In this document: piece by piece, positions 1 to 10,229 of the stretch
Position numbering within the stretch: position 1 is the first letter of the stretch
Layout: each line of letters starts with the position of its first letter
Assembly: GCA_003427395.1 (NCBI GenBank)
Contig: BFEA01000400.1
Coordinates: forward strand, 84,858 to 129,491
DNA: 44,634 bases
Direction of reading: 5' to 3'
Source of the DNA: Chara braunii
Taxonomy: Eukaryota; Streptophyta; Charophyceae; Charales; Characeae
Position numbers and translations under genes: made by a program
Notes under the pieces: model-generated
Told to the model about the DNA's origin: nothing
Database searches by the model: none
What the model saw: the letters and a program-made list of their open reading frames with translations, nothing else

Positions 1-27
1 TTTTTTTTTTTTTTTTTTTTTTTTTTT
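1..27. repeat. poly(T) tract at window edge
   Basis: Uninterrupted T run of 27 bases at the start of the window. It could be the A-tail of a minus-strand retroposon whose body lies to the right, but no recognisable retroposon tail follows it. Bases 28-208 hold no supported feature. Confidence 0.7.
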
Positions 28-208
28 CGAGAAGGGGGTAGAAGTTTAGATAGCGGGATTGGAGTTATTGTGGTTGGTGATGGGTGACTGGTAGAGGAGG
101 TAAAGAATTAGCATTAGTAGTTGATGATTAGACTGATACAGTTGTGACTCAAATGGGTTCTGGATAATCTCTGAAGCTAAACCGGCTGATGCTGCCGGGA
201 TAACTCCA

Positions 209-854
209 GGAGGGAGATCCCACTACCGATGTACGTGGAGTAGCGGATAGGGTGTGTGACCCTTCGGCGCCGTTGATGCGAACGGTGATCAGTGGTGTTG
301 TTTTTCTTGGTTTTCAGCGTAGGGCAACATATGACTTTTGGGGGCCTCCCATTGGGTGGCATTTCTTTTGCTTTTGTTGTGGTGCTCCTTTGGAGGTCAT
401 GAACGTGCGTGAAAATCATATTAACTTTTTTTGGTTGGATTTTCACACACCTTCCACTTACGTTTGTGTCGTTGCCCATGCATTCAAAAGAGGCCGAAAA
501 TGAAAATGTTCCCCTTTTCTCATCATGAAGGGATGTCAGTTGATGTCAGAGTCTTCCACAACTTGTCTGTCATTCCAAGCCTCTCCTTGGGGAACATTAA
601 CAAATGTGTGTTGGCCTCATGTACATGGTCCATGAACCGTCCACATGCACAACATACCAGCGGAATCATCAGAACATCCACAACCTGACAGCTGACCGCA
701 GTTCGCGGCGGGTGGACAACATTGCGTTGTCAGAATTGCGGCATTTTGTTTTTTTCAACATTTATCGCGGAGTAAAGGATGCCACACGGATGTAGCCCGC
801 AGGTCCCGCAACCGTCACACTACTCCACATACATCCTTAGTGGGATCTCCCTCC
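209..854. mobile_element. Foldback/MITE-like element with 35-bp terminal inverted repeats (M1)
   Basis: Bases 209-243 and 820-854 are inverted repeats that match at about 32 of 35 positions. The outer end reads GGAGGGAGATCCCACT, which shares the TCCCACT core with the other inverted-repeat elements of the first 3 kb. The interior shows no transposase and only short overlapping ORFs in conflicting frames. A non-autonomous DNA transposon is the simplest reading. No target-site duplication was found, so the exact ends are inferred from the inverted repeats. Confidence 0.55.
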
Positions 855-1195
855 GGGTCGAATTGTGGGGACAACGGCCGCGTGACAGTATGTTTTTTTG
901 GGAATATAACGAATGTGTTCTATTAAAAAAAAAAAAAAAACACAAGGCTGCCGCACTTTTTTTCTTAAAAAAAGCAGAAAGAGGAGCCCGCCAAAAAGTA
1001 CACCGATCATACTTTTGCATTTTTCCGTCCTTCGGCCTCGCCGCGCCATGCCGAACTACTCACCAAAAATGCCCAAAAGACAAAACTCAAGGCCGTGTAT
1101 CTTTGCGCGTTCTAGGCAAAGATTCATTCTCGGTTTGCGCATTTGGTGCGGTGTGCGGCCAGGCCGTTTGGCGCACACACACAAAAAAAAAAAAC
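855..1195. other. Stretch without a recognised gene
   Basis: Contains A-runs near 925-940 and 1183-1194 and a GC-rich middle. Short ORFs cross it on both strands, but none shows a recognisable motif or is consistent with a neighbour. Confidence 0.5.
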
Positions 1196-1295
1196 GGGGC
1201 TAGGTCCCACTGACACGAATTAAGAGATGCTGGCCGTTGATCTTTGCTATCTACAGCCAATATAGCTTAATCCGTGTAAGTGGGACCTAGTCCCC
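1196..1295. mobile_element. 100-bp MITE with GGGGCTAGGTCCCACT termini (M2)
   Basis: The left end GGGGCTAGGTCCCACT is mirrored on the right by AGTGGGACCTAGTCCCC, and pairing continues inward with ACACG..ATTAAG against CTTAAT..CGTGT. The inner 85 bp (1203-1287) has a reverse-oriented relative of exactly the same length at 1771-1855. Two copies with matching length, ends and core support a short non-autonomous DNA element. No flanking duplication is evident. Confidence 0.75.
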
Positions 1296-1345
1296 GACTT
1301 CCGTGCTACCTCAGCGCAACGCTGGGGCCAAGTCCCACTAGATGG

Positions 1346-1358
1346 TGTTCTTCATTTC
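1346..1358. repeat. Target-site duplication, first copy
   Basis: The 13-mer TGTTCTTCATTTC lies immediately before the T-run of the SINE and is repeated exactly at 1538-1550, just beyond the other end. Confidence 0.85.
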
Positions 1359-1537
1359 TTTTTTTTTTTTTTTTTTTTTTCCAAGAAGGGCGACGACCTT
1401 GAGATATCATCATTAAACTGACCGGGCCCCAAGTAACTCTGAATGATTTTATTCTGGTGATCTGATTGTATCTGGATTCGAACTTGGGTCTCTATTTCAA
1501 CAGGTCATGGGTGTACCAACTGAGTTAGGCCATTGGT
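1359..1537 (-). mobile_element. tRNA-derived SINE with 13-bp target-site duplication
   Basis: Read on the minus strand, the element starts at 1537 with a tRNA-like head. An A box like TAACTCAGTTGG lies at 1527-1516, an anticodon-loop-like CTGTTGA follows, and a B box GTTCGAATCC lies at 1483-1474. The body continues to a poly(A) tail (T-run 1359-1380). The T stem does not pair, so this is not a functional tRNA. The element is about 179 bp and is flanked by identical 13-bp duplications, so it looks complete. The anticodon-like GTT hints at tRNA-Asn ancestry, but this is tentative. RNA polymerase III promotion from the internal boxes is expected from SINE biology. Confidence 0.85.
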
Positions 1538-1550
1538 TGTTCTTCATTTC
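1538..1550. repeat. Target-site duplication, second copy
   Basis: Exact repeat of the 13-mer at 1346-1358. It marks the 5' end of the minus-strand SINE. Confidence 0.85.
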
Positions 1551-1660
1551 TGGCCATGGATCTGTGTATTCCCGCCACAATCGGCGGTCAAGAATGAAGA
1601 ACACGCGCCAGTGGGACCTGGCCCCTGGTCTGTCTGCTCATCAGGGCGGCTCTGCGGCGG

Positions 1661-1771
1661 CTACAGTCTTCCCCCGAGTACAACGTTCGGTCATTGTAGC
1701 TGAATTTGGTGTGCCTTTCAGTCTAAATTCAGCTATAATGACCGTACGTTGTATTCGGGGGAAGACTGTAG
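1661..1771. repeat. Long palindromic element, 47-bp arms and 17-nt loop (M4)
   Basis: The left arm (1661-1707) begins CTACAGTCTTCCCCCGAG. The right arm (1725-1771) ends CTCGGGGGAAGACTGTAG-like, with only a few mismatches. Transcribed RNA would fold into a near-perfect 47-bp hairpin. Its right end abuts the GGTCCCACTT terminus of M5, so it may have inserted there. No coding content. Confidence 0.8.
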
Positions 1772-1855
1772 GTCCCACTTACACGAATTAAGCGATATTG
1801 ACCATAGATAGCAAAGATCAACGGCCAGAATCTCTTAATCCGTGCAAGTGGGACC
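1771..1855. mobile_element. 85-bp MITE copy, inverted relative of M2 (M5)
   Basis: Starts GGTCCCACTTACACG and ends CGTGCAAGTGGGACC. Its reverse complement aligns along the whole 85 bp with 1203-1287, including the inner GGCCGTTGATCTTTGCTA block. The outer G-rich extension is seen only on the right (TTGCCCC). On the left it is replaced by the M4 palindrome. Confidence 0.75.
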
Positions 1856-2142
1856 TTGCCCCGGTTGGGCTCGGCGGGCTGGTCACAGCGCAAATTCTTT
1901 TTCTGCCCTTTTCCCTTTCTTTCCCTTTCTTTTCCCTTTCTCCACAGAAACTTGGCGCTCTTTGGACGCATGACAGGGGCGAGGTCCGACAAGCAAAGAG
2001 GTTTGGATTGCAGTCCTGAATGTGGATGGCCTTGCGGAAAGGTGCAGATTATCGAGGTTGAAGTGCTTTTCTGCACCTCTGGCTTAAAACAGGTCCAGAT
2101 TCAGGAGCTCAATCAGGTGGCAAACTGCCCCAGTGTCCCTTA

Positions 2143-2308
2143 GGCCAGATCCCACTGGCAAAGAGGATTGGAAGAAATGTCTGAATCGGGACGTGTTCCA
2201 CGCAGAGGGGCAGAAAAGTAGATCAATCACAATTTTTCGCACCTGTCCACAGACACGTCCAAATTCAGACATTTCTTCCAATCCTCTTTGTGCCAGTGGG
2301 ATCTGGCC
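2143..2308. mobile_element. 166-bp foldback element (M6)
   Basis: GGCCAGATCCCACTGGCA at the left pairs with the right end TGCCAGTGGGATCTGGCC. Pairing continues inward through AAGAGGATTGGAAGAAATG to give arms of roughly 54 bp. A diverged relative appears to precede it at about 1976-2142: it shares the G-rich GAGGTCC start and a GCAAAGAGGNTTGGA stretch, but its right end is degraded. No ORF of note. Confidence 0.75.
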
Positions 2309-2326
2309 CTCATTCCATCTGCCCAA

Positions 2327-2526
2327 CAAAAAAAAAAAACAATTAAAAAAACAGACATCTATTCCAGCTCCCCTAGCTGCGAAGTAGCAATTCCAGTTGC
2401 CAGCTACGAAGCAGATAGGGTCCTCTCCTTTTTTGCTTGACGGATCGTTTTTCTACGGAAGTACCGTATGGCGTTCTCCACCGACTGGTTGGTTGCCGTT
2501 CTTTTTTTTTTTTTTTTTTTTTTTTT
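2327..2526. other. A-rich and T-rich intergenic stretch
   Basis: Contains an A-run near 2328-2339 and a T-run at 2502-2526. The T-run could be a minus-strand retroposon tail, but the sequence to its right does not match the tRNA-like SINE at 1359-1537. Confidence 0.5.
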
Positions 2527-2597
2527 CCTTTTTCTTGAAGCGTCACCGACAGGTGTGTTGAGCAGACACCCCCCCTCTACTGGTGCACGGCTGTGAC

Positions 2598-2677
2598 TCT
2601 GAAGATTTCCAACCGACCGGGCCCCTCAGACAGGAGCGCGTATTGGCCTCCTATCTGAAGATTTCCAACTGACCGGC
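2598..2677. repeat. Short direct repeat
   Basis: The motif GAAGATTTCCAAC-GACCGG occurs twice, about 58 bp apart. It is a small local duplication with no associated coding signal. Confidence 0.5.
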
Positions 2678-2809
2678 CGGTCTGCTAGAAGGCCTAGTAA
2701 GACTAAGGAGCCGAAAAGACTGTGGGGTGAAGTCACTGGTTGACCACCTGCTTGCCATCTCAGTGGAGCAGAAGAGATCTCTAGAGGGTGCAGGAGCAGT
2801 AGAGAGATA

Positions 2810-2972
2810 CCAGGGGCCAAGTCCCGCTCGCGGAGGTCTATCCTTCCGTTCGAGTATTTTTAAACGTCACAGTGGTCACAAATGCGGCCGTGAGATGTTC
2901 AGATCGGGTGGCAGCAACGGGTCCGTACTTGAAACCAAGTCTAAAGCCCTGCTAGTGGGACTTCGCCCCTGG
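2810..2972. mobile_element. 163-bp element with CCAGGGGC-AAGTCCC termini (M7)
   Basis: The left end CCAGGGGCCAAGTCCCGCT and the right end AGTGGGACTTCGCCCCTGG are inverted repeats matching at 17 of 19 positions. The interior lacks long pairing and coding signal. It is the right-most member of the cluster sharing the GTCCCACT-type terminus. Confidence 0.65.
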
Positions 2973-3019
2973 GCATTCAAGTCGGCCTTGAGGACTGTAC
3001 AGAGGCACAAAGTGTAATA

Positions 3020-3852
3020 ATGGAGAAAAAAGTGACATGCAGAATCCAACTTGAAAGTTCGCGAAAAGCTCAACACCTATCTTTGATAGGATGGGCCCTG
3101 GCAGTACTGCTGTCAGCCCTTTGTATCCACTGGCATGTAAGCAAGGAGGTTAGCAAAACCACTGGTAGGAGTCAAGGCTGCTGCACAAAGGTTCATTTGG
3201 AAAGCAGGTTCGCAGGATGAACAAGGTTACTTAGTGTTGGACACAAAGAGTCAAGTTCAGAAAGCATCTGGCAAAGGACACACCGTTCTCTAGCCTGGAA
3301 AAACAAGGGAGTGGTCATCATCCCTATTAGCCAAAAGAGGAAGGAATGGGAGATACCTCACCTCCTCGAGGCAGGCAAGGGGAAAACACATTAAGAGGAT
3401 GGAAATGTATCCCCCAAGTGAACCTGGCACACACCAGGGTGGACATCGTCAGAATCATCTCCCGGTTCTGTGAGGAATGGCTGGGAGGAAATTGGAGGGG
3501 CTGGGTGGCAAAAGTAAGCTGGTCAGGAGACAGGCAGGATCAGCGACAGGCCCTGCGACAGGAATGTCAACCGGAGCACCAACGGGAAGAGGGGACGGAG
3601 CCGCAAGGGGGGCAAAGGGTAGAGTTGGAAAGGGATTATTCGCTGCATTTCCATGAATGGACAAGGGTGGACCCCAGGGAACCGTTACGACCTGCTCAGG
3701 AATTCACTGATCCCTTTCCCCCCCATCCGCTGGCCCTGGAGGAATGTCGGTGGGACGGTGATCATCTAAGTACTAGTACCTGTTTCATCTGCTCATCTGC
3801 TTCTGCGCATTTTCCTAGCACGGACTTCACAACTACAGCCATTTGTGGATGA
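3020..3852 (+). pseudogene. LINE ORF2 C-terminal remnant
   Basis: Fragments in more than one frame resemble the region after the palm of non-LTR reverse transcriptases: a segment like LSLIGWALAV near 3080-3110, then QRFIWKAGS near 3187-3215, then a GG-type stretch around 3330-3390. A further segment (FHEWTRVDP...DPFPPHPLAL, about 3648-3740) recurs next to other LINE tails in this window at 12.06-12.29, 13.01-13.60 and 16.9-17.33 kb, so it is probably a C-terminal module of the same family. The span 3346-3852 is open for 168 codons, but its middle is low-complexity (E/Q/R-rich). Frameshifts make it non-functional. No poly(A) or hairpin tail is seen downstream. Confidence 0.6.
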
Positions 3853-4053
3853 TCGGAAGCGGGGAGGATAGCCATGGGTCCCGGTGGCCCCCGGGTCCAA
3901 GATGGCAATCAGTTCTTTCCTCCCAGGCTACGGACAGAAATACTCCCTGCACAGTCTATCCCCTGAGACCCAGGGCAATCGATGATGGCAGGGCCCAAGA
4001 GATTCCCAAATGATGTCATACAGAAATGAGGGAACATGCGGGGGCGGCAGACA
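3853..4053. other. Stretch without a recognised feature
   Basis: GC-rich, including a GGCCCCCGGG-type palindromic stretch near 3885-3895. No ORF or repeat could be assigned. Confidence 0.4.
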
Positions 4054-7000
4054 TTGAGGGCGCAGCGAGGCCGGGAGCGCTGCGCCCCGCCCGCGCCAGT
4101 ATGATCCTGTCAGTGTGCTACGGAGAAGCCAGGCGACGTAGGTGACATGGCGGGCGAAAGCACGAGGCGCGGGATGGCAGCGCTTGGTGACGAGCGGTGA
4201 TGGGGAGCAGCAATGAGCGGCGAGGCGCGGGGGAAGAGGGCGGGGTTGATGGTGACAGGGTGTGATGGAGGATGACAGGGCAGGGGGTAGGGGTGGGTGG
4301 TGGCGCCTCGTGGGGCTCGTGACTCATCAAGACGGTGTGGGAGTAATCAGGTGAAGCGGCGGGCGAAAGTGCGAGGCGCGTGATGGCAGGGAGCACCAGC
4401 GAGGGGGTTGAGGTCTGTTGATGTTGCTTTTTTAAGATTTTTCCTCTCCTTTTGTTGAAGTGGCACTGTGTTGTTAAAGTTCTATGGGAGGCAACTGGAA
4501 GGAGTATCGTGGAGGAAGCCATCTTCGTCCGCTTCTCTTAACCCGATTGTGCTGTAGAGTTGGTTGTGACAGCCATAGTTGGAGCGAAGTTTTTTTTTGT
4601 GTAGGGTGGGGGTGAAAATAGTAGGAGGGAGCACGGAGATTGGGGGCGTCTTAGACCAGCAGCAAAATTAGTTGGCTGACGTCGTGATTGGATGGAGAGA
4701 GGGGGAGGTTGTGAATTAAGGAAAAAATAGAAAGATACAGCTTGGAGAGAAGGAAAGGGAAGGAGGTTACCTATTCCTTCTTCTCTTCACTTCGCCTCTC
4801 TGCATCTCCTCCCTTCTAATTATCTTTTTACTCCTCTTCTTGATTGTTTTGCTTGTGTTTGTTGGAAGTGCCTTCTGGTTTTCACTTCAAATAGGATCTA
4901 CTGTGATAGATCACTGGCGGGTTTGGCGATGCCGTGTCACAACGAGCCCTGCAAGGATTTCGTAAATGGGGGTTTGGGCCGATTGCTTTCAGCCCACAAA
5001 GGGGGATGGATTAAGGTCTCTCCTCATAAGAAGGCGTGGCGGTTTAGGTTCGTAGAGGGAATCAGAAGGAAAACGGGATTGGTGGGGGGCGGGTAAAGCA
5101 ATGGAGAATGGGTGAGGGGTGGGTTGCTCGGCTATAGGGAGGAGTGATATGATTTTACTTGGTGTCGTCCTTTTCAAAGAATAGACCCTAACTGATGGTT
5201 TTCTTCTAACTCATAGTTTGATTGGTAAAGACTCATGAAGTACTTCCTTCTGTTTTGATTCTTTTGAAATAATTCTGATTCTGTTATAAAATTTCTAAGT
5301 ACAATTTGAAATTAATTTCCTACAAAATTCTCATAATTTTTTTAATACGGGTCAATTTTTTTTCCCAACTTATTTCTTACGTTGAAATCCTCGGTTCAAT
5401 TTCTTGATAGTGCTATCTATAAATCAGAATTCAAATTCTGATATCTATAACTTTGATATTCAATAGTGACTCTAACCTAGTTTTAAATTTTGATTGCTTG
5501 AATCAACAGAAAAAATTCTCAAAATTAAATACTCATTCTATAGTAAAATTACATTTTAAATTTTAAATTTTCATTCCATCTTAAAAAATGTCATTCTGAT
5601 TTTAAAATTTTTTATCTTACTTGAAGACTTTTCTTCCAAGAATGGGGTATCCTTTCTTATTTGAACTTCATGCTAAAGATGGAATGAAAGTCTAGAAGAG
5701 TTTATGAAATATTTTAATTGAACTGTAATTCTAAGTAAGGATTTTTCATAATAAATATGTTAATCCAATCTAAATTAAAAGATATTTGTTGTAATAGAAT
5801 GAAATTTTAATCAAAACATTTCATAAACCCGTCCAGATTTGTATTCCATCTTGAACAAATGGATGTAGTTGGAAGGGAAAGATCATATTTAGATGAAAAT
5901 TTATCAAATAAAATTTTAGAATTGAACGAACATTGGAATGATATTTTATAAATATAAAGATTTTTTTTTTTACGGAATGTTTTTTCAACTTTCATTTCTC
6001 GTGGGATTTTTTATGTTGATTACTTTTTCCGAGAGATTTACAGATCTACAGAATCGTAGTTTTTACCGTGTTTGATTTGCTATCAAGTCATTCTAATCGT
6101 TAGATTCGTCATTGAAACCTTGAATTTTCATTGTTGTACTCAATTAGTGTTCTAAATATGATCTGGAAAATATTTTTGGTTTATCTCCAATATGTTGTAT
6201 AACCTCGGTTGAATTTCAAACTGGTGCTGATCGTAGTGGTTTCTTAGGTTGGATAGTTTGTTAGGAAGGTTGGTAATGCATCTTGCGGCGAAGGGGGCTA
6301 GCTAGCGTGATGGGATTAGGGCACAACCTCGGTAGGGACAATGGCTCTATTGCGGTAAGTCTTGCAGGAGAGGAGTTTGAGAGGGAGGGATGCAGGGGGT
6401 TGAGGAAGGAATGTAACCAGCGCATGAAGGAGTTGAAATCATTGGAATCACTGTCATGAAGAGGTTGACGGCTTGTCTTGTGTTTGCTGATGCCTACGAA
6501 CTCAGAGGTTTGTGAATGAACGAGGCTAGAACAACGCTGGCCGGTGCTGGGGCGTGGTCGCGCTGCCATGTGACCCGAATTGTTCGGCAGCAAGAGGCCT
6601 GGTAGAGAGATCTGGGAAGTTGCCGAGTGCGGAAGACACTCCACTGTCTATTGATAAGTTGGTATTCAAACGACGTTGGTCGGAGCCGGCGTGTGTCTCT
6701 TCGCCCTGTAGCCCAACAGCTGGGAGTTATTATGAAGTGGGTCGTGCCATTCTGTAACCTAGCAGTTGGGGGTGTGAGGCCTGGTAGAGTCTGGGTAGTG
6801 AGAGCATGTGGGTTGAGATAGGCTTAGGGCGGGTGACTCAATCACACTAGGGCATTTTGGTTTCGGGCGGAAAACTTCTACGCATTCAGGACTCGAAGTA
6901 GTTGGTACTCTAGTTTTTTCTAAATTCTCTTGACTCTGAGGACTTCTAGTAACTCTTCTTAGATGGCTTCGATGTTGTTATACTCAGTGATCTGCGGTTG

Positions 7001-7700
7001 TTCGATGTCAGAACGACGTTGGCCTGTGCTGGGGTATTGCACTGTAACCTGCTGATGCAGGAGTGTGAGGCCTGGTAGAGAGATCTGGGGATGCTTTGGG
7101 GTGGGCATTCCACAGGACAACCAAGAGTTGCTGCTGGGACGACGTTGGTCGGAGATGGGGTGAGTTGTGTTGCCCTGTAACCCAGCAGGATGTGTGAGGC
7201 CTGGAAGAGCTCGATAGGGAGTAAGACAGTGTTGGAGAACTCTGGAAAGGTTTGTTAGGGTTTTCGGGGGTTTTAGGACCTCTACGGTTTATTTCCCTGC
7301 TTTCCGAATTACTGCAAGTGTTCTCAGACGTCTTTTCAGCCGAAGTTGGATAATGGTCGTGGTATCTGGTTCAAAAAAGAGGTCGAGGGAGAAGGAGATG
7401 GTGGGATATCACCCGTCCTACTAGTGAGAGGGCTAGCTGGTAGGACGAGAATAAAGTACAGCAGCAACGGAGATGGTGGCTCTGCTGCAGACTACAGTAA
7501 GTCTGCCCGGATTGGGGGTGTCAGAGTCTTTTTATGAATTGTGCATATGTTTTTGTTTCTAAAAAAAAGAGGTGAGTGAGAGAAGTAGATGGTGGGATAT
7601 CAAGTGTCCTTAGCTTGTAGGATGGAAATAGGGTACAGAAGCAGCGAAGGTGGTGACTCTGCTGCAGTAAGTCTTGTCGGAATGAGGTAAAGAGGATTGA
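4054..7700 (+). repeat. R1 long non-coding repeat, copy a
   Basis: Three parts match the order of the TSD-bounded copy at 26354-29589. First is a GC-rich head with GGCCGGGAGCGCTGCGCCCC (about 4068-4087). Second is a long AT-rich middle (about 4700-6250). Third is a GC-rich module (about 6500-7700) of repeated blocks such as ACGACGTTGGTCGGAG, CCTGTAACC and GTGAGGCCTGG, followed by a CTCTGCTGCAG hairpin-like block. No protein of recognisable family is encoded; short ORFs on either strand do not persist between copies. The hairpin tail and A-run seen in the complete copy are missing, so this copy is 3'-truncated or rearranged. The limits are approximate. Confidence 0.55.
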
Positions 7701-7839
7701 TGGGGGATTTATGAGTCGTTTTCTAATGGATGGTAGAGTGGTGAGACCGGGAAGGATGAGACAAATGCTGATGATCAGGAAAAGAGGAAAGAGGAGGAAG
7801 AAACAATGGTATGCAATATGGGAGTTCCAGGGAGTAGAC

Positions 7840-8480
7840 CCAACAAAGACGTACTTTGGAAAACACAAAATTTGCATGCAAGTATTAAAAAGGGTTGACA
7901 TAGACCTCATATCGGATTCACTCGATGTCAATGACTTGGCATCAGCAGATACTGCCAAAAGACATGCCCTCTGGGATCGGGCCAAGGGAGTGAGAGCCAG
8001 AACATGGCCATATATTGTATGCATATAAGAGATCCATCTAATGAGAAAACCTGGACGTCTCAAAGCAAGCAAGCTGGTATGCTCGTACCAACATACCTGG
8101 TCCAGTCACTTGCTCTCTTGCCAAGCAGTAGAGGAGTGGCAATACACCCCTTGTCGAGTTCATAATTGAGAGATGGATACGATTAACGATAGGTGGGTAT
8201 CCGTATCAGCCTTACCAGACTCCTTAGTGGTAAGCATTCTATACTTTATATTCACCTAACGTCACCCGAGAAAGGAAGTAATTTTTCCTTGATATCCCCA
8301 GACTGATTCTGGTTCCTACATGAATCTCCCTTATCCTTGCTGGTGATTCTAACGCAGGGAAAATTTGTAGCAACAGCACGACACCTCATAGTAGATTCTC
8401 TCCATCAACAGGGGGAGTTAGATGGATTGAAGTCCCCTGAGACTGAATCAGAGAACCAACAGGAGACATCAGTTGTACCA
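7840..8480 (+). pseudogene. LINE AP-endonuclease remnant
   Basis: Translations spread over several frames match the endonuclease of the minus-strand LINE at 41230-42189. DVNDLAS near 7925 corresponds to TVNGLAT, and ARTWPYIVCI then EIHL (about 7998-8035) corresponds to SWPDVVCVQETHL. RWVSVSALPDSLVVSILYFI (about 8195-8255) corresponds to the RWVSMLGALELKVVCIF region, and LAGDSNAG (about 8338-8360) to LAGDFNAT. The catalytic Glu block is preserved as E, but the frame is broken by stops and indels. AP endonucleases of this type nick target DNA for target-primed reverse transcription. Confidence 0.65.
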
Positions 8481-9005
8481 AGTTCCCCACAACGTAGTTG
8501 GGTCACGAGAGTGGGAAAAATGATAACAACAATGAAACAATAATAGTGGTAATAAATCCTCATACGAAGATCAGTGCCCCAACCCTGGAATCACATTCCA
8601 AAGAAAACCTCTGATTGAGGTCGTAGCAAGGTGTTTATCTATGCAATATGTAAATAATGAGTTTGCACGTGCCAATTTGGGTTCAGGACGGGTTGCCCCA
8701 CAAGGGAGATCAGTAGTATAGTGGGATCGGTAGCAGTAAACAACAGGCAGAGAATGTTGGATTATATTGATTGCATTGATTTGACCCAAAATTTCACAAC
8801 CGACCATACCACCATCAATGCTACGAATGCCGCCTAATACAAGCCCTGGGTGATGGTAACATTAGGAAACCTCCCCTCTACCGATAGTGCAGTGGGTGTG
8901 TGGATGAGTTACGCCTATATTTTCAACAGGAAAAAATAATAGTAATTGTCTGAATGAGGGGGAAGGTCAATTACATCAAGGTAATCCCATCAACAGAGTG
9001 AATAC
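8481..9005. other. Unassigned spacer between LINE remnants
   Basis: No motif recognised. It may be decayed LINE sequence, since it lies between an endonuclease remnant and an ORF1 remnant in the same orientation. Confidence 0.4.
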
Positions 9006-9015
9006 TGGACATATT

Positions 9016-9240
9016 GGACACACTGCTGCCTGCCTCTTCATGTTAGTGACCAAGGATCTAAGGTGGCACTCCCTTTTGTTCAGTCAGTTCCCCCGGCCTA
9101 GTACACCATAGATTATTCGGAGACATTTCAAGTTGGTCCGCCATCCCAGAAATCCAGTAGAGATTAGACACACTGGCTATCCGGATCTGCCTGCTAGTGA
9201 CCAAGGATTTGATGTGGCTCCCCCTCTTATTGAGTGAGAA
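9016..9240 (+). repeat. Diverged direct repeat
   Basis: A block with GACACACTG...CTGCCTG...TAGTGACCAAGGAT occurs near 9017-9087 and again near 9167-9238, a spacing of about 150 bp. It lies just before the ORF1 remnant. Confidence 0.5.
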
Positions 9241-9279
9241 TCCCCCCCCCTTGCATTTCCGGACTGAAAACAGATTAGC

Positions 9280-9737
9280 CTGAGGTAGAAGTTGAGATAT
9301 TTGTTGATGCAGGGGAAACAAGAACAGACATCGTATCGAACAGGAATTATAATGCTACCCGTCAGACAGAAGGATGAAATATGGGAAGTGGGACTGTCAG
9401 CGCTCATCAATGCAAGGCATGGGGACATAATAGTGCAATGTACTGCGTCCTGTTTCCTCTCTTCGATTATGGGCAGACTGACAGGTGATTCCAAGATCAT
9501 AACGGATATACCAAATTTATTCAAGGACAATTTCCATTGGGTGAGACCTCAAGGCTAATTTTGTCTACATATGCATACAAATTGGCAGAGCGGGACATGT
9601 ATCTACGGTATGAGCACACAAGGCAGGTAGATCTTCGCTGGTTTAGTCAAGCCGCACTCAGTGGGTTAAAGCAATTGACATTCACTGATCCCAGTCGAGT
9701 CAGGACTCTTTGGCTACCTCCGTGCCGCATGTACTAA
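9280..9737 (+). pseudogene. LINE ORF1 C-terminal remnant
   Basis: Two overlapping frames (9292-9558 and 9537-9737) together resemble the ORF1 product of the LINE at 42325-43181. LPVRQKDEIWEVGL corresponds to IPIRKKLGQWEVGL. LAERDMYLRYEHTRQVDLRW then FSQAAL corresponds to IADNDMYILSNEKEEAELTW then ISHNAL. The frame changes near 9545, so the copy is broken. The function of this ORF1 domain is unknown to me; ORF1 proteins of LINEs usually bind RNA. It lies downstream of an endonuclease remnant, the reverse of the normal ORF1-EN-RT order, so the remnants are from different insertions or rearranged. Confidence 0.6.
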
Positions 9738-9971
9738 TTGCTAGTCTAGGAGTATTCTTTCATATTGCCTTTAATTCTCAATTTATTTATATGTCATAGA
9801 CTCAACGAGTACAGAGGATTGATGATTTTTGTCTTCCCTTAATTATATCACTAACAGAACAACGATGAGAAATGTTCAAACAAACTTTTTCAAAGGAGGA
9901 AGAAGAATATCATGGTATTGAATCTATTGATGGTATTCCCAAGAAATTTTGGAAAGTAATGTGCGACTACA

Positions 9972-10043
9972 TTTTTTTTTATTTTTTTTATTTTTTTTTT
10001 TTCCGTGGGGAGCCGCACGTGCTGGGAACCGGGCCCAGCGTCC
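9972..10043 (-). repeat. Two-hairpin 3' tail with A-run, minus orientation (T1)
   Basis: A T-rich run (9972-10002) is followed by the minus-strand tail. GCTGGG-CCCGGTT-CCCAGC folds into a 6-bp hairpin with a 7-nt loop, and a GTGGGGAGC block belongs to the second hairpin region. It matches the tails at 19908, 25347 and 29450. Confidence 0.7.
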
Positions 10044-10229
10044 CATTTGAAACATGAAACATTTTTAAGAACATATACAGAAAAACTTTGAGATACCGAG
10101 ACTCTTACCCAGTTTTGTCTGAAAATAGGATCATGATCAATTACTCGCCTATTCGATGAAGAACCCTACGAGATAGGCTAAAATTCAGAAAAGGTCTGAA
10201 AAAATCTGAAAAAATATGAGGAGAAAAAA

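Larger units (their letters stand above)
1324..1625. mobile_element. MITE with 33-bp inverted termini, split by a SINE (M3)
   Basis: Bases 1324-1356 begin GGGGCCAAGTCCCACT, and 1593-1625 is their inverted counterpart ending AGTGGGACCTGGCCCC. The arms also share GTGTTCTTCATT. Removing the nested SINE plus one copy of its target duplication leaves an element of about 110 bp, close in size to M2. The nesting shows that M3 was resident before the SINE arrived. Confidence 0.75.

Noticed and set aside
177-1213. Several ORFs of 60-144 codons on both strands
   Set aside because: Mutually overlapping, no recognised motifs, partly inside an inverted-repeat element.
1470-1540. Functional tRNA gene on the minus strand
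   Set aside because: The A and B boxes are good but the T stem does not pair, the acceptor is absent and the unit ends in poly(A) with a 13-bp duplication; it is a SINE head.
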